From positions 1 to 64,000 of the forward strand of contig NZ_JACHJQ010000006.1 in the NCBI RefSeq assembly GCF_014203735.1: a stretch of 64,000 nucleotides of DNA. Reading direction: 5' to 3'. Below are positions 54,722 through 62,286 of this stretch, one piece after another; the stretch's first letter is position 1; every line of letters begins with the position of its first letter. A model generated the notes under the pieces. The model ran no database searches, was not told where the DNA came from, and saw only the letters and a program-made list of their open reading frames with translations. Source of the DNA: Actinophytocola algeriensis. GTDB lineage: Bacteria; Actinomycetota; Actinomycetes; Mycobacteriales; Pseudonocardiaceae. A program made the position numbers and the translations under genes.

Positions 54722-57700
54722 ATGTGCCCCGACCCGGCTGTGGTTCAGGGGGTGGCGCTGGTGTTATGTCTCCTGGGCCCGTTGGAGCTGTCCAGCGGCG
54801 GTCAGGAACTCGACCTCGGTGGTCCTCGGCAACGGGTGGTGCTGGCGATGCTGGCGCTCAACGCCAACCGCATCGTGCCGCTCGAGTCGCTGATCGACGC
54901 AGTGTGGGACACCACCCCGCCGACCACCGCACGGGCCCAGGTGCAGATCTGCGTCTCCGCCCTGCGCAAGATCTTCACCGCGGCGGACGTACCGCTGCGG
55001 ATCCGGACCAGGACGCCTGGCTACCAGCTCGAGGTCCCGGCCGACCAACTCGACACCGAACAGTTCAGTGAGCTGGTCAGGACCGCGCGCACGCACGCGG
55101 AGGCGGGCCGTACCGCCGAGGCGGTCGCCACCCTGCGCACGGCTCTCGGGCTCTGGCGCGGCGAGGCCCTCGCCGACCTGCACAGCGAGCTCGTGCGCCG
55201 CGGCGCCGACCAGCTGGGACACGCCCGGCTGGCCGCGGTCATGGAGCGCATCCAGCTCGACCTCACCCTCGGCAGGCACGAGGCGACCATCGGCGAGCTG
55301 ACCGCGCTGGTCGAGGAGCACCCGCTGCGGGAGCGGCTCTACGAGTTCCTCATGCTCGCCCTCTACCGCTCCGGGCGGCAGGCCGAGGCGCTCGAGGTGG
55401 GCAGGCGGGCGCGGCAGACCCTGATCGACGAGCTGGGCATCGAGCCTGGCAAGTCGCTGCAGCGATTAGAGACGTCCATCCTGAACCGGACGCCAGAGCT
55501 GGACCTGGTGTCGAACAGCCCGGACTCCGTGCCGGTCATCGCCCCGCCCGCGAACGAGACGCCCCTGGTGATGCCGCGCAGGCTGCCCGCGAGCATCGCC
55601 GACTTCACCGGCCGCGAGGACCACCTCACCCTGATCCGCCGGGCGCTGTCCGGCGACGAGGACCAGGACGACCCGTTCGGCATGCGGATCGTGGCGCTCT
55701 CCGGGAAGGGCGGTGTCGGCAAGTCGACGCTCGCCATCCGCGCGGCGCACGAGCTGCGGGACGTCTACCCGGACGGCCACCTCTACGCCGACCTGGAGTC
55801 CGGCCGCATCCACGACGTGCTCGACCGGTTCCTGCGCGCCCTCGGCGTCGACGGCTCCACCGTGCCGGACGACGTCGAGGAGAAGGCCGACATGTACCGC
55901 AGCCGGGTCGCGAACCTGCGGGTGCTGGTCGTGCTGGACGGGGCGACCAGGGAGGACGAGGTCCTCCCCCTGCTGCCCGCGGGCCCGGGCTGCGCGGTGA
56001 TCGTGACCAGCCGGGCGCCGCTCTCCGGTCTGCCCGGCGCGGCGCTGGTCGCCATCCACCCGTTCGACGTCGGCCTGTCGCTGGAGATGCTCGCCAAGAT
56101 CATCGGCCCGGAACGGATGGCCGCCGAGAACGGCGCCGCGGTCGAGCTGGTCGACTTCTGCGGCCGCCTGCCGCTCGCCATCCGGATCGCGGGCGCCCGG
56201 CTCGCGTCCCGCCCGCACTGGCGGCTCGACATCCTGGTCGCGCGGCTGCGCAACACCGCACGCAGGCTCGACGAGCTGACCTACCACGGGCTGGAGCTGC
56301 GGTCGAGCATCGGGCTGACCTACCGGGTGCTCCGGGAGGAGGCCAAGGCGCTGTTCCGGCTCTTCTCCGTCATCCCCACCCCCAGCTTCCCCGGCTGGAC
56401 GGCCGCCGCGCTGCTCAACCGCGACCCGTTCGACGCCGAGGAGGTGCTGCAACAGCTCGTCGAGGCACAGCTGCTCGACACCGTCGCCATCCCCGGCGAG
56501 CACCCGCGCTACCGCTTCCACGACCTGATCCGGGTGTACGCGTACGAGCGGCTGGTCGAGGAGGACGCGGAGCAGGACCGCCACGCGGCGGTCGTCCGGC
56601 TGCTCGGCACGTGGCTCGCGATGGCGGAGACCGCGCACCGCAAGGAGTACGGCGGGGACTACACGATCCTGCACGGTCCCGGGCCGCGCTGGCACCTCGG
56701 CGAGGGGGCGGAGTGCGACGCGGGTCCGCTCAACGACCCGATGGAGTGGCTGGAGGCGGAGCGCCCGTCGCTGGTGGCGGCCGTGCGCCTCGCCGCCGCG
56801 GCGGGCGAGCACGAGCTGTGCTGGGACCTCGCGCTGACCGCGGTCACGTTGTTCGAGGTGAAGGGGCACTACGACGACTGGCGGGAGACCGCGGAGGTGG
56901 CGCTGGAGGCGACCACTTGCGCGGGCAACCGGCGCGGGGAGGCCGCGACGCGGTACTCGCTGGGGACCCTGGCGCTGTCGCAGCGGCGGCTGACAGAGGC
57001 CGAGGAGCACTTCGCCGCGGCGCTCGCGAGCTTCCGCGCCGACGGCGACGCGCACGGCTGCGCGCTGGTGCTGCGCAACGCGGCCATGGTCGACCGGCTG
57101 CGCGGCCACTCCACGGCGATGCTCGCCAAGTACCACGACGCGCTGCGGATGATGCGCGAGGTCGACGACCCGGTCGGCGAGGCGGGCATCCTCGCGAGCC
57201 TCGCGAAGCTGCGGATCGACGAGGGCGACACCGCCCGCGCGCGTGAACTGCTCGACAAGGCGCTCGCGTGCACCCGGCGGGCGGGCTACCTGCGCGGCGA
57301 GGCGCAGGTGGTCATCCGCTTCGCCGAGCTGCACCTCGGCGAGAACCAGGTGAACGAGGCACACCGCGCGTTCAACCGGGTGCTGCTGATCGTGCGCAAC
57401 ATCGGCGACCGGATCGGCGAGGCGCACGCGCTGTACGGGGTGGGCATGGTCCGGCAGCGCGCGGGCAGGCTGGACAACGCGAAGGCGACGCTGCAGCACG
57501 CGCACTCCCTCGCGCGGCAGGTCGGCGAACGGCTCATCGAGGCCCAGTCGCTCTACGCGCTGGGCGAGATCGCCCTGGCCAGGGGCAACAGCGGTGCCGG
57601 GCTGGTGCACCTGGCGGAGGCACAGCAGCTCTTCGCCGAGTTCGGGTCGACGGTGTGGCACGCCAAGACGCTGATCCTGCTCTCCGACGTGCACCAGGGC

Positions 57701-57850
57701 GCGGGTGAGCTGGACCTCGCGCGGCAGGAGATCGAGCGGGCGGAGGAGCTGCTCTCGATGGCCGACTCGAAGGAGGCCCGCAGGCTGTCCGCGGAGCTGA
57801 CCGCGGTCAAGGCGACGCTCTTCCCCGACATCGTCAACAGCGTCGGCTGA
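54722..57850 (+). CDS. Large SARP regulator 2 (SARP-NB-ARC-TPR)
   Basis: About 1,042 residues, similar along its whole length to the regulator at 42604: OmpR winged helix ('LLGPLELSSGGQELDLGGPRQRVV'), BTAD ('LWRGEALADL', 'HPLRERLYEFLMLALYRSGRQAEALE'), NB-ARC with P-loop SGKGGVGKSTLA near residue 330 and 'HPFDVGLSLEMLAKIIGPERM', then C-terminal TPR repeats. The two are clearly products of a duplication. ATG 54722 is the annotated start, but GTG 54752 or 54761 would align better with SARP 1 and the latter has AGGGGG upstream. A peptide gene converges on its 3' end across a terminator, as with SARP 1. Probable pathway activator. Confidence 0.92.
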   Translation: MCPDPAVVQGVALVLCLLGPLELSSGGQELDLGGPRQRVVLAMLALNANRIVPLESLIDAVWDTTPPTTARAQVQICVSALRKIFTAADVPLRIRTRTPGYQLEVPADQLDTEQFSELVRTARTHAEAGRTAEAVATLRTALGLWRGEALADLHSELVRRGADQLGHARLAAVMERIQLDLTLGRHEATIGELTALVEEHPLRERLYEFLMLALYRSGRQAEALEVGRRARQTLIDELGIEPGKSLQRLETSILNRTPELDLVSNSPDSVPVIAPPANETPLVMPRRLPASIADFTGREDHLTLIRRALSGDEDQDDPFGMRIVALSGKGGVGKSTLAIRAAHELRDVYPDGHLYADLESGRIHDVLDRFLRALGVDGSTVPDDVEEKADMYRSRVANLRVLVVLDGATREDEVLPLLPAGPGCAVIVTSRAPLSGLPGAALVAIHPFDVGLSLEMLAKIIGPERMAAENGAAVELVDFCGRLPLAIRIAGARLASRPHWRLDILVARLRNTARRLDELTYHGLELRSSIGLTYRVLREEAKALFRLFSVIPTPSFPGWTAAALLNRDPFDAEEVLQQLVEAQLLDTVAIPGEHPRYRFHDLIRVYAYERLVEEDAEQDRHAAVVRLLGTWLAMAETAHRKEYGGDYTILHGPGPRWHLGEGAECDAGPLNDPMEWLEAERPSLVAAVRLAAAAGEHELCWDLALTAVTLFEVKGHYDDWRETAEVALEATTCAGNRRGEAATRYSLGTLALSQRRLTEAEEHFAAALASFRADGDAHGCALVLRNAAMVDRLRGHSTAMLAKYHDALRMMREVDDPVGEAGILASLAKLRIDEGDTARARELLDKALACTRRAGYLRGEAQVVIRFAELHLGENQVNEAHRAFNRVLLIVRNIGDRIGEAHALYGVGMVRQRAGRLDNAKATLQHAHSLARQVGERLIEAQSLYALGEIALARGNSGAGLVHLAEAQQLFAEFGSTVWHAKTLILLSDVHQGAGELDLARQEIERAEELLSMADSKEARRLSAELTAVKATLFPDIVNSVG

Positions 57851-57886
57851 CGCCGGCAGCGGTCCGGAGACGGGGCCCGAGATGAC

Positions 57887-57929
57887 GGATGGCGCCTGTC
57901 CCGCGCACTCCGCGGGGCAGGCGCCATCC
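57887..57929. terminator. Bidirectional terminator between SARP 2 and peptide gene 2
   Basis: 19-bp stem (arms 57887-57905 and 57911-57929, one G-T pair) with a 5-base loop, between the two convergent stops at 57850 and 57944. It can end both transcripts. Confidence 0.85.
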
Positions 57930-57943
57930 GGTGCCGGGCAACG

Positions 57944-58108
57944 TCACGGCCGCACACTGCCCCAGGGCGAATCCGCGAGCACGGTCACCCCGGCGTGGCC
58001 GGCGCCGCCCTGGGCTAACTCGCCCGCCGACGTGGCGATGACCAGCAAACCCGCTGCTCCTGCGAGTGCGACAAGGGTGGCGGCGACGGTCTTGCGCAGT
58101 GCGGACAT
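57944..58108 (-). CDS. Small secreted peptide next to SARP 2
   Basis: 54 residues: MSALRKTVAA, hydrophobic core, then a short mature part ending 'GVTVLADSPWGSVRP'. The N-terminus matches peptide 1 (MSA-I/L-RK-S/T), and both mature parts contain a VT-L-D segment followed by a Trp and a final Pro (W.S/T..P). GAGGAG lies 6 bp before the ATG at 58108; the longer open frame upstream has no support. It converges on SARP 2 exactly as peptide 1 converges on SARP 1. There is no cysteine here, so disulfide formation is not a common requirement. Role unknown; secreted signal or co-inducer of the TPR regulator is the working idea. Confidence 0.72.
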   Translation of the reverse strand: MSALRKTVAATLVALAGAAGLLVIATSAGELAQGGAGHAGVTVLADSPWGSVRP

Positions 58109-58211
58109 CGTGTTCTCCTCGGCCCGTCGGGGATGTCGAGCGGCTGTGGAACTTGCTCGAGTACGAGTCAACGACCAGTCGCTTTGCGTTGACATTTCGC
58201 CGCTTAACCGC

Positions 58212-58243
58212 CCGCTATCGACCGGCGATAGCGGATCGATGGG
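58212..58243. promoter_or_regulatory. CGATAGC palindrome and 11-bp direct repeat
   Basis: CCGCTATCG-ACCGG-CGATAGCGG is a perfect 9-bp inverted repeat (58212-58234). Its right arm CGATAGC (58226) is followed exactly 11 bp later by CGATGGG (58237). The site lies between peptide gene 2 and the cyclodeaminase-like operon and could drive both. It shares CGATAGCG with the site before peptide gene 1. Confidence 0.65.
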
Positions 58244-58305
58244 ATCGGAGTAGCCCCCTGCGGAACCGTTGCTTCCATCGGATCCGCTAGATGGAGGCGA
58301 GCGCG

Positions 58306-59247
58306 ATGGCCAACACGGTCCTGCGGCTCGGAACTGACGACCTACTACGCATCCTCGAGACCGTCGACCCCGTCGAGCTGCTGGCCGAGGAGCTGATCAA
58401 GCGCACCATCGGCCACCCGGAGCGCGCACGGGACTCCCGCGGGCTCGTCCCCTGGATCGACCCCGCGACCGAGACGGAGTACGTCCGGTACGAGGACCCG
58501 GCCACCGGCCTCGACTGCGCGATGCACGCCGGGCTCCTGCGCATGGTGCACGCGGCGGCGCTCGCCGCGCTGGCCACCCGTGAGCTGCTGGTTCCCGGCG
58601 GGGTCACGGTGGCGATGCTCGGCACCCGGTTCGCGACGCAGGCGCAGCTCGCCGTGCTCGCCCGGCACGTGCCCGACATCGTGCACGTGGCCGTGCGCGT
58701 CACGGACAAGGCCGACGGGACCGACGCGCTCGAGCCCCGGCTGATCGACCAGCTCGACCTGGCGGGCATCGGCCTGTCGGTGGTGCCGGAGCTGGCCGAC
58801 TCGCTGTTCGGCGCGAACCTGGTCGTCGCGGCGAGCGAGGACGCCCTGACCGAGGGCGTCGAGCACGCCACGATCCGGGACCTGGTGCGCGGCACCGTGC
58901 TCGTGAACTCCTCCGGTCACGACCTGCCCGCCTCGCTGCTGGACCACGTCGACCAGATCTACGTCGACGACCTCGCCCTGCTGCCGGAGCACGCGGACCG
59001 CCACATCGTCACGCGGCACCTGGCCCACACGACCGCCGGACCCGCGCACAACGGCACCGACCGCCAGCCGCCCGCGATCGCCGCGGACCTCGGCCGGCTG
59101 CTCACCGGAGCGTGGCCGGGACGCCAACAGCAGGACGACGTCGTCGTCGTCGAGCTGCTGAGCGCGCGGACCCCGGACCTCCACCTCGCCGGCACCATCG
59201 CCGAGTCCGCGTTACGCGGCGGCCTCGGTGAGCGGGTGACGGCATGA
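58306..59247 (+). CDS. Ornithine cyclodeaminase/mu-crystallin-like protein (SbnB-like)
   Basis: 313 residues. Central Rossmann fold with 'VTVAMLGTRFATQAQLAVLARHVPDIVHVAVRV' (NAD-binding GxGxxxxxQ, slightly modified as GTRFATQ), an N-terminal substrate domain ('IGHPERARDSRGLVPWIDP') and 'VLVNSSGHDLP' near the end. In SbnB this family oxidatively cleaves an amino-acid adduct to release 2,3-diaminopropionate; others deaminate ornithine or reduce imines. I place the start at ATG 58306, which has GGAGG nine bases upstream, rather than 58291. The stop overlaps the OvmZ-like gene by ATGA, and the gene is divergent from peptide gene 2. Confidence 0.75.
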   Translation: MANTVLRLGTDDLLRILETVDPVELLAEELIKRTIGHPERARDSRGLVPWIDPATETEYVRYEDPATGLDCAMHAGLLRMVHAAALAALATRELLVPGGVTVAMLGTRFATQAQLAVLARHVPDIVHVAVRVTDKADGTDALEPRLIDQLDLAGIGLSVVPELADSLFGANLVVAASEDALTEGVEHATIRDLVRGTVLVNSSGHDLPASLLDHVDQIYVDDLALLPEHADRHIVTRHLAHTTAGPAHNGTDRQPPAIAADLGRLLTGAWPGRQQQDDVVVVELLSARTPDLHLAGTIAESALRGGLGERVTA

Positions 59248-59942
59248 CCACCACCGCCCACCTTGGCTCCCACGCGGGACGGAGAGTGACCACCATGGTT
59301 GAGAGGGTGCGCGACAACGAAGCCGGAGCGCTCTGTCTGAGCCAGCGGCACGGCGGACTCCCGTCCCGCACCGTGCCCGGCCTGACGGTCTGCGCCGACT
59401 GCCGCAAGGACGCCGAGGAGAGCCTGCTCGAGCTGCCCGTCCTGTACGACATGTGCGCGTACGTGCTCGACGCGCGCCACCCGCAGCCGAGGGAGCGGGT
59501 CAGCGGGCGCAGGCCGGGCGGCATCGTGCTGCGCGACGCCGTGGTGAGCATCCGGTCCGAAATCCTCGGCGTGCTCGCGTCGTGGTGCGGGCTGGTGACG
59601 AGCGAACGCGGTGTCACCGGTCCCGACGAGCTCAGCATCCCGCGCCTCTCGACGTTCGTGCTGATCCACTTCGGGTGGCTCACCTCGCACCCCGCGGGCC
59701 CGGACTTCGTGGACGAGCTGGCCTCGCTGGCCGACCGCGCACGCGAGGTGCTCAAACCGGAGCCGCGCACCGAGATCGACCTCGGTCCGTGCAACCACCC
59801 CGGCTGCGGGTGGACGGTGCGTGCCGAGGGCCATCCGCCGACGCGGATCCGCTGCGACGCGGGTCATGAGTGGCCGCCGGAGAAGTGGCTGCTGCTGCGC
59901 GACGACCATCGGTTCGATTCTTCTCGGGAGAGTGGGGAATGA
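59244..59942 (+). CDS. OvmZ-like zinc-cysteine protein
   Basis: Up to 232 residues. A Cys cluster 'TVCADCRKDAEESLLELP' lies in the first third and 'CNHPGCGW...CDAGHEW' near the C-terminus, consistent with a structural zinc site. The middle is helical ('SIPRLSTFVLIHFGWLTSHPAGPDFVDELASLADRARE'). It matches my memory of OvmZ-type proteins, which occur with a small HTH partner in actinomycete polyketide clusters and elsewhere; function is unknown, possibly DNA binding. The start overlaps the cyclodeaminase stop; ATG 59295, with GGACGGAG upstream, is an alternative. It overlaps the following HTH gene by ATGA. Confidence 0.7.
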   Translation: MTTTAHLGSHAGRRVTTMVERVRDNEAGALCLSQRHGGLPSRTVPGLTVCADCRKDAEESLLELPVLYDMCAYVLDARHPQPRERVSGRRPGGIVLRDAVVSIRSEILGVLASWCGLVTSERGVTGPDELSIPRLSTFVLIHFGWLTSHPAGPDFVDELASLADRAREVLKPEPRTEIDLGPCNHPGCGWTVRAEGHPPTRIRCDAGHEWPPEKWLLLRDDHRFDSSRESGE

Positions 59943-60133
59943 CGAGGAACATGCGCCGCACGACGGTGCCGACCGAGCTGGCCGCACTGGCCGCCGGGGT
60001 ACCCGAGGCGACGATCCGGAAGTGGGCGAGCCGGGGCAGGCTCACCCGCTACGGATCACCTGGCCGGGCGGAATACGACCTGGCCGAACTGTACGTCCTG
60101 GTCGCCGAGCGCGAGGGCACCAGGGTGACCTAG
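59939..60133 (+). CDS. Small helix-turn-helix protein (OvmW/MerR-like)
   Basis: 64 residues: 'VPTELAALAAGVPEATIRKWASRGRLTRYG' is a MerR/HTH_17-type helix-turn-helix, followed by 'EYDLAELYVLVAER'. Too short for an effector domain, so it is a DNA-binding partner of the OvmZ-like protein. ATG overlaps that stop. It ends an operon of three. Confidence 0.78.
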   Translation: MTRNMRRTTVPTELAALAAGVPEATIRKWASRGRLTRYGSPGRAEYDLAELYVLVAEREGTRVT

Positions 60134-60336
60134 GCACGACGAGACAGAAGGTGGGGAGATGGCGATGGGGCGCCAGGGGAAATCGTTCGTCGAATGGGCA
60201 CAGGTGCCGCCAGTGCCCGTCGTACTCCCGTCCACCACCGGTAGCACAAGCCGGCAACCCCATGGACTCCAGGCCGGCTTGACATCGTCTCGACGTTCTG
60301 TCACGCTTTTTTCGCAGCGGAGCTGTGCCTATTTCG

Positions 60337-60374
60337 CGAATGCCCATTCACTCACATCGGTGAATGGGCATTCG
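60337..60374. promoter_or_regulatory. Perfect 15-bp inverted repeat before SARP 3
   Basis: CGAATGCCCATTCAC (60337-60351), 8-base loop, GTGAATGGGCATTCG (60360-60374), 45 bp upstream of the SARP 3 start. No T-tract follows. It could be an operator for a dimeric repressor, a terminator for the OvmZ operon or an attenuator of SARP 3. A TTGACA at 60279-60284 lies upstream but its -10 is poor. The remaining bases of 60134-60418 show no gene. Confidence 0.75.
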
Positions 60375-60418
60375 TGCTTTCACCTCGATCCGGGCGGCAT
60401 CGAGAAAAGAGAAATGTC

Positions 60419-61222
60419 ATGCGAGTAGAAATCAATGTTCTCGGCCCGCTCGAAGTCAACGTCGACGGCGTGTCGGTGGTGCCAACGGCGAGCAAACCGA
60501 GCCAGTTGCTGGCGATTCTCGCGCTCAACGCGGGACGGGTCGTCACGGCGCGCTTACTGACCGAGGAGATCTGGGCGAGCCATCCCCCGCGCACCGGCGT
60601 GACGACATTACACACCTACATCCTGAAACTGCGCAGGAACCTGGACCTGGCGCTGGCCGGCGACGCGGGCCTGACCGCCAAGGACATCCTCGTCACGCGG
60701 CGCGCGGGCTACCTGCTGAACGTGGAGCCGACCGCCGTCGACGCCATCCGTTACGAGCAGCTGTCCACGGCGGGCCGCCAGGCGGTCAACGAGGGCGACC
60801 ACGAGACCGCGTCGCGGATGCTGGCCGAGGCGCTGCGGTTGTGGCGCGGGCCCGCACTCGCCGACCTCCCGATCGGACCGCCACTCGCCATCGAGGCGAT
60901 GCGGCTCGACGAGAACCGGCTGGGCGACCTGCACCTGCGCATCGAGGCCGACCTGCGGCTCGGTCGGCACCACCAGCTGCTCGGCGAGCTGGCGACCCTG
61001 TGCGTGCGGTACCCGATGCTCGAGAACTTCTGCGTGCAGCAGATGATCGCGCTGTATCGCAGTGGCAGGCAGAGCCAGGCACTGGCCGCGTACCACCGGC
61101 TGCGCAAGGAGATGGTGGAGCAGCTGGGGGTCGAGCCGTCGCCGCGCGTCCGGCAGCTGCACCACGCGATCCTCACCGGTCAGGCCGCGGCCGAGGCCCC
61201 GAACATGGTCTACAACGTCTGA
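60419..61222 (+). CDS. Short SARP regulator 3
   Basis: 267 residues, the size of DnrI/RedD-type SARPs, with no ATPase or TPR. The winged helix is 'EINVLGPLEVNVDGVSVVPTASKPSQLLAILALNAGRVV..LLTEEIWASHPPRTGVTTLHTYILKLRRNL' in outline, then BTAD ('LWRGPALADLPIGPPLAIEAMRLDENRL', 'MIALYRSGRQSQALAAYHRLRKEMVEQLG'). A likely cluster-specific activator. ATG 60419 has AGAGAAA upstream. A perfect inverted repeat precedes the gene, and it converges on the AhpD-like gene 29 bp away. Confidence 0.9.
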   Translation: MRVEINVLGPLEVNVDGVSVVPTASKPSQLLAILALNAGRVVTARLLTEEIWASHPPRTGVTTLHTYILKLRRNLDLALAGDAGLTAKDILVTRRAGYLLNVEPTAVDAIRYEQLSTAGRQAVNEGDHETASRMLAEALRLWRGPALADLPIGPPLAIEAMRLDENRLGDLHLRIEADLRLGRHHQLLGELATLCVRYPMLENFCVQQMIALYRSGRQSQALAAYHRLRKEMVEQLGVEPSPRVRQLHHAILTGQAAAEAPNMVYNV

Positions 61223-61251
61223 CGACGGGTCGCGCCGGTCAGCTGGGCCGC

Positions 61252-61794
61252 TCAGTCGATGAGCTTGCCCAGCCCGGCGTAACCGACCTCCTCCAGGCGC
61301 TTCCCGGAGGTCGCGAAGTAGTCCGCACCCGCACTGATCCCGTGTCCCTCCACCATGCGGTTCATGAAGTTGAACAAGGCGCAGATCATGATCGCGTGGT
61401 GCAGGGCGCGCTCGTCCCACCCCGCCCCCAGGACCTCCTCCGCGTCGGCCCGGGTGACCGACGACGGGGCGTGGGTGAGCTTGCCGACGAAGCGCAGCAC
61501 GGGCCGCAAGCGCTCGTCGACGAGCGCGGTGTCCACATCGGCCACCGCGGCTGGCGCGGCGCCCTGCGCGATGCCGCAGGCCTCCGCGGTCACGGTGTGC
61601 ACGCCGTGGCAGTACCCGCACGAGTTGAGCCCGGAGACGTAGGCGGCGATCAGCTCCCGCTCCCCCACCGTGAACGGGGACGGACCGCGCAGCAGCACCT
61701 CGTGGTAGTCGAGCAGCGGCCGGGACGTCTCCGGGTACAGCCGGAAGACGTCCATCAGCACGGCGTCGTCGGGCAGGGATGGAAAGTTCGCCAT
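61252..61794 (-). CDS. AhpD-like peroxidase-related protein, small
   Basis: 180 residues with the AhpD signature 'AAYVSGLNSCGYCHGVHTV' (Cys59, Cys62, His) and an all-helical carboxymuconolactone-decarboxylase fold ('DERALHHAIMICALFNFMNRMVEGHG'). Family members of this size catalyse disulfide-linked peroxide reduction. It is the last gene of the right-hand operon and the second AhpD-like protein of the cluster. The start at ATG 61794 has GGAGG 5 bp before; a GTG four codons upstream is possible. May protect against radicals from the warhead, or act on an intermediate. Confidence 0.82.
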   Translation of the reverse strand: MANFPSLPDDAVLMDVFRLYPETSRPLLDYHEVLLRGPSPFTVGERELIAAYVSGLNSCGYCHGVHTVTAEACGIAQGAAPAAVADVDTALVDERLRPVLRFVGKLTHAPSSVTRADAEEVLGAGWDERALHHAIMICALFNFMNRMVEGHGISAGADYFATSGKRLEEVGYAGLGKLID

Positions 61795-61860
61795 CTCGTC
61801 CTCCACAGGATGGGGGCGTCCGCCGAGGGTGCGGCGCGCGCCGCCGGGTCGCGGCGTGCG

Positions 61861-62286
61861 TCAGTGCCGCCGCGCGGTGTCGTCGATCTCGTCGCGGCGC
61901 AGCCAGCACGCGGACAGGTACACGAGCCCGGCACGGTCGATCGCGACGCCGGCCTCGGTCACCGTGTGCGTCGCGGCCGCCCACAGCTTGCGCAGCGCGG
62001 CCGACCGGACCTCGTTCGCCGGGGCCGCGGCCGCGAGCCGGGGGCGGACCGCCCGCCACCGCCCGGCGCCCGCGGCCAGTGCCGCCTCGAACGTGAGGTC
62101 CGGCCGCGCGTCGTGGCGCAGCTGGTCCACCACGAGCAGCGCGGTCGCCGGATCGCGCGCCGGCCCCGCCACGCCGAGCGCGGCGAGCAACCGCTCCGGG
62201 CCGAGCCCCATCAGCAGCACACCGAGTTCGGTGTCCGGATCCTCGTCGACCGACGGAAGGGAGAACACGGTGTCGTACTCAGACAT
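61861..62286 (-). CDS. Hypothetical protein in the flavoprotein operon
   Basis: 141 residues, Ala/Leu/Arg-rich and helical, with 'LPSVDEDPDTELGVLLMGLGPERLLAALG' near the N-terminus. No motif recognised. Its ATG lies inside the last codons of the flavoprotein gene (8-bp overlap), so the two are co-translated, and it is followed by the AhpD-like gene after 66 bp. Function unknown. Confidence 0.7.
   Translation of the reverse strand: MSEYDTVFSLPSVDEDPDTELGVLLMGLGPERLLAALGVAGPARDPATALLVVDQLRHDARPDLTFEAALAAGAGRWRAVRPRLAAAAPANEVRSAALRKLWAAATHTVTEAGVAIDRAGLVYLSACWLRRDEIDDTARRH

Noticed and set aside
55466-57694. 742-codon minus-strand frame across SARP 2 (and 42544-44532 across SARP 1)
   Set aside because: Antisense to conserved SARP, NB-ARC and TPR domains.
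57944-58195. 83-residue version of peptide 2 starting at 58195
   Set aside because: The first 29 residues have no ribosome site and would place a polar, Arg-rich segment before the signal peptide; ATG 58108 has GAGGAG and matches the start of peptide 1.
60279-60307. Sigma-70-type promoter with TTGACA before SARP 3
   Set aside because: The hexamer at 17-bp spacing (CACGCT) matches TATAAT at only two positions, so it is not claimed as a promoter.
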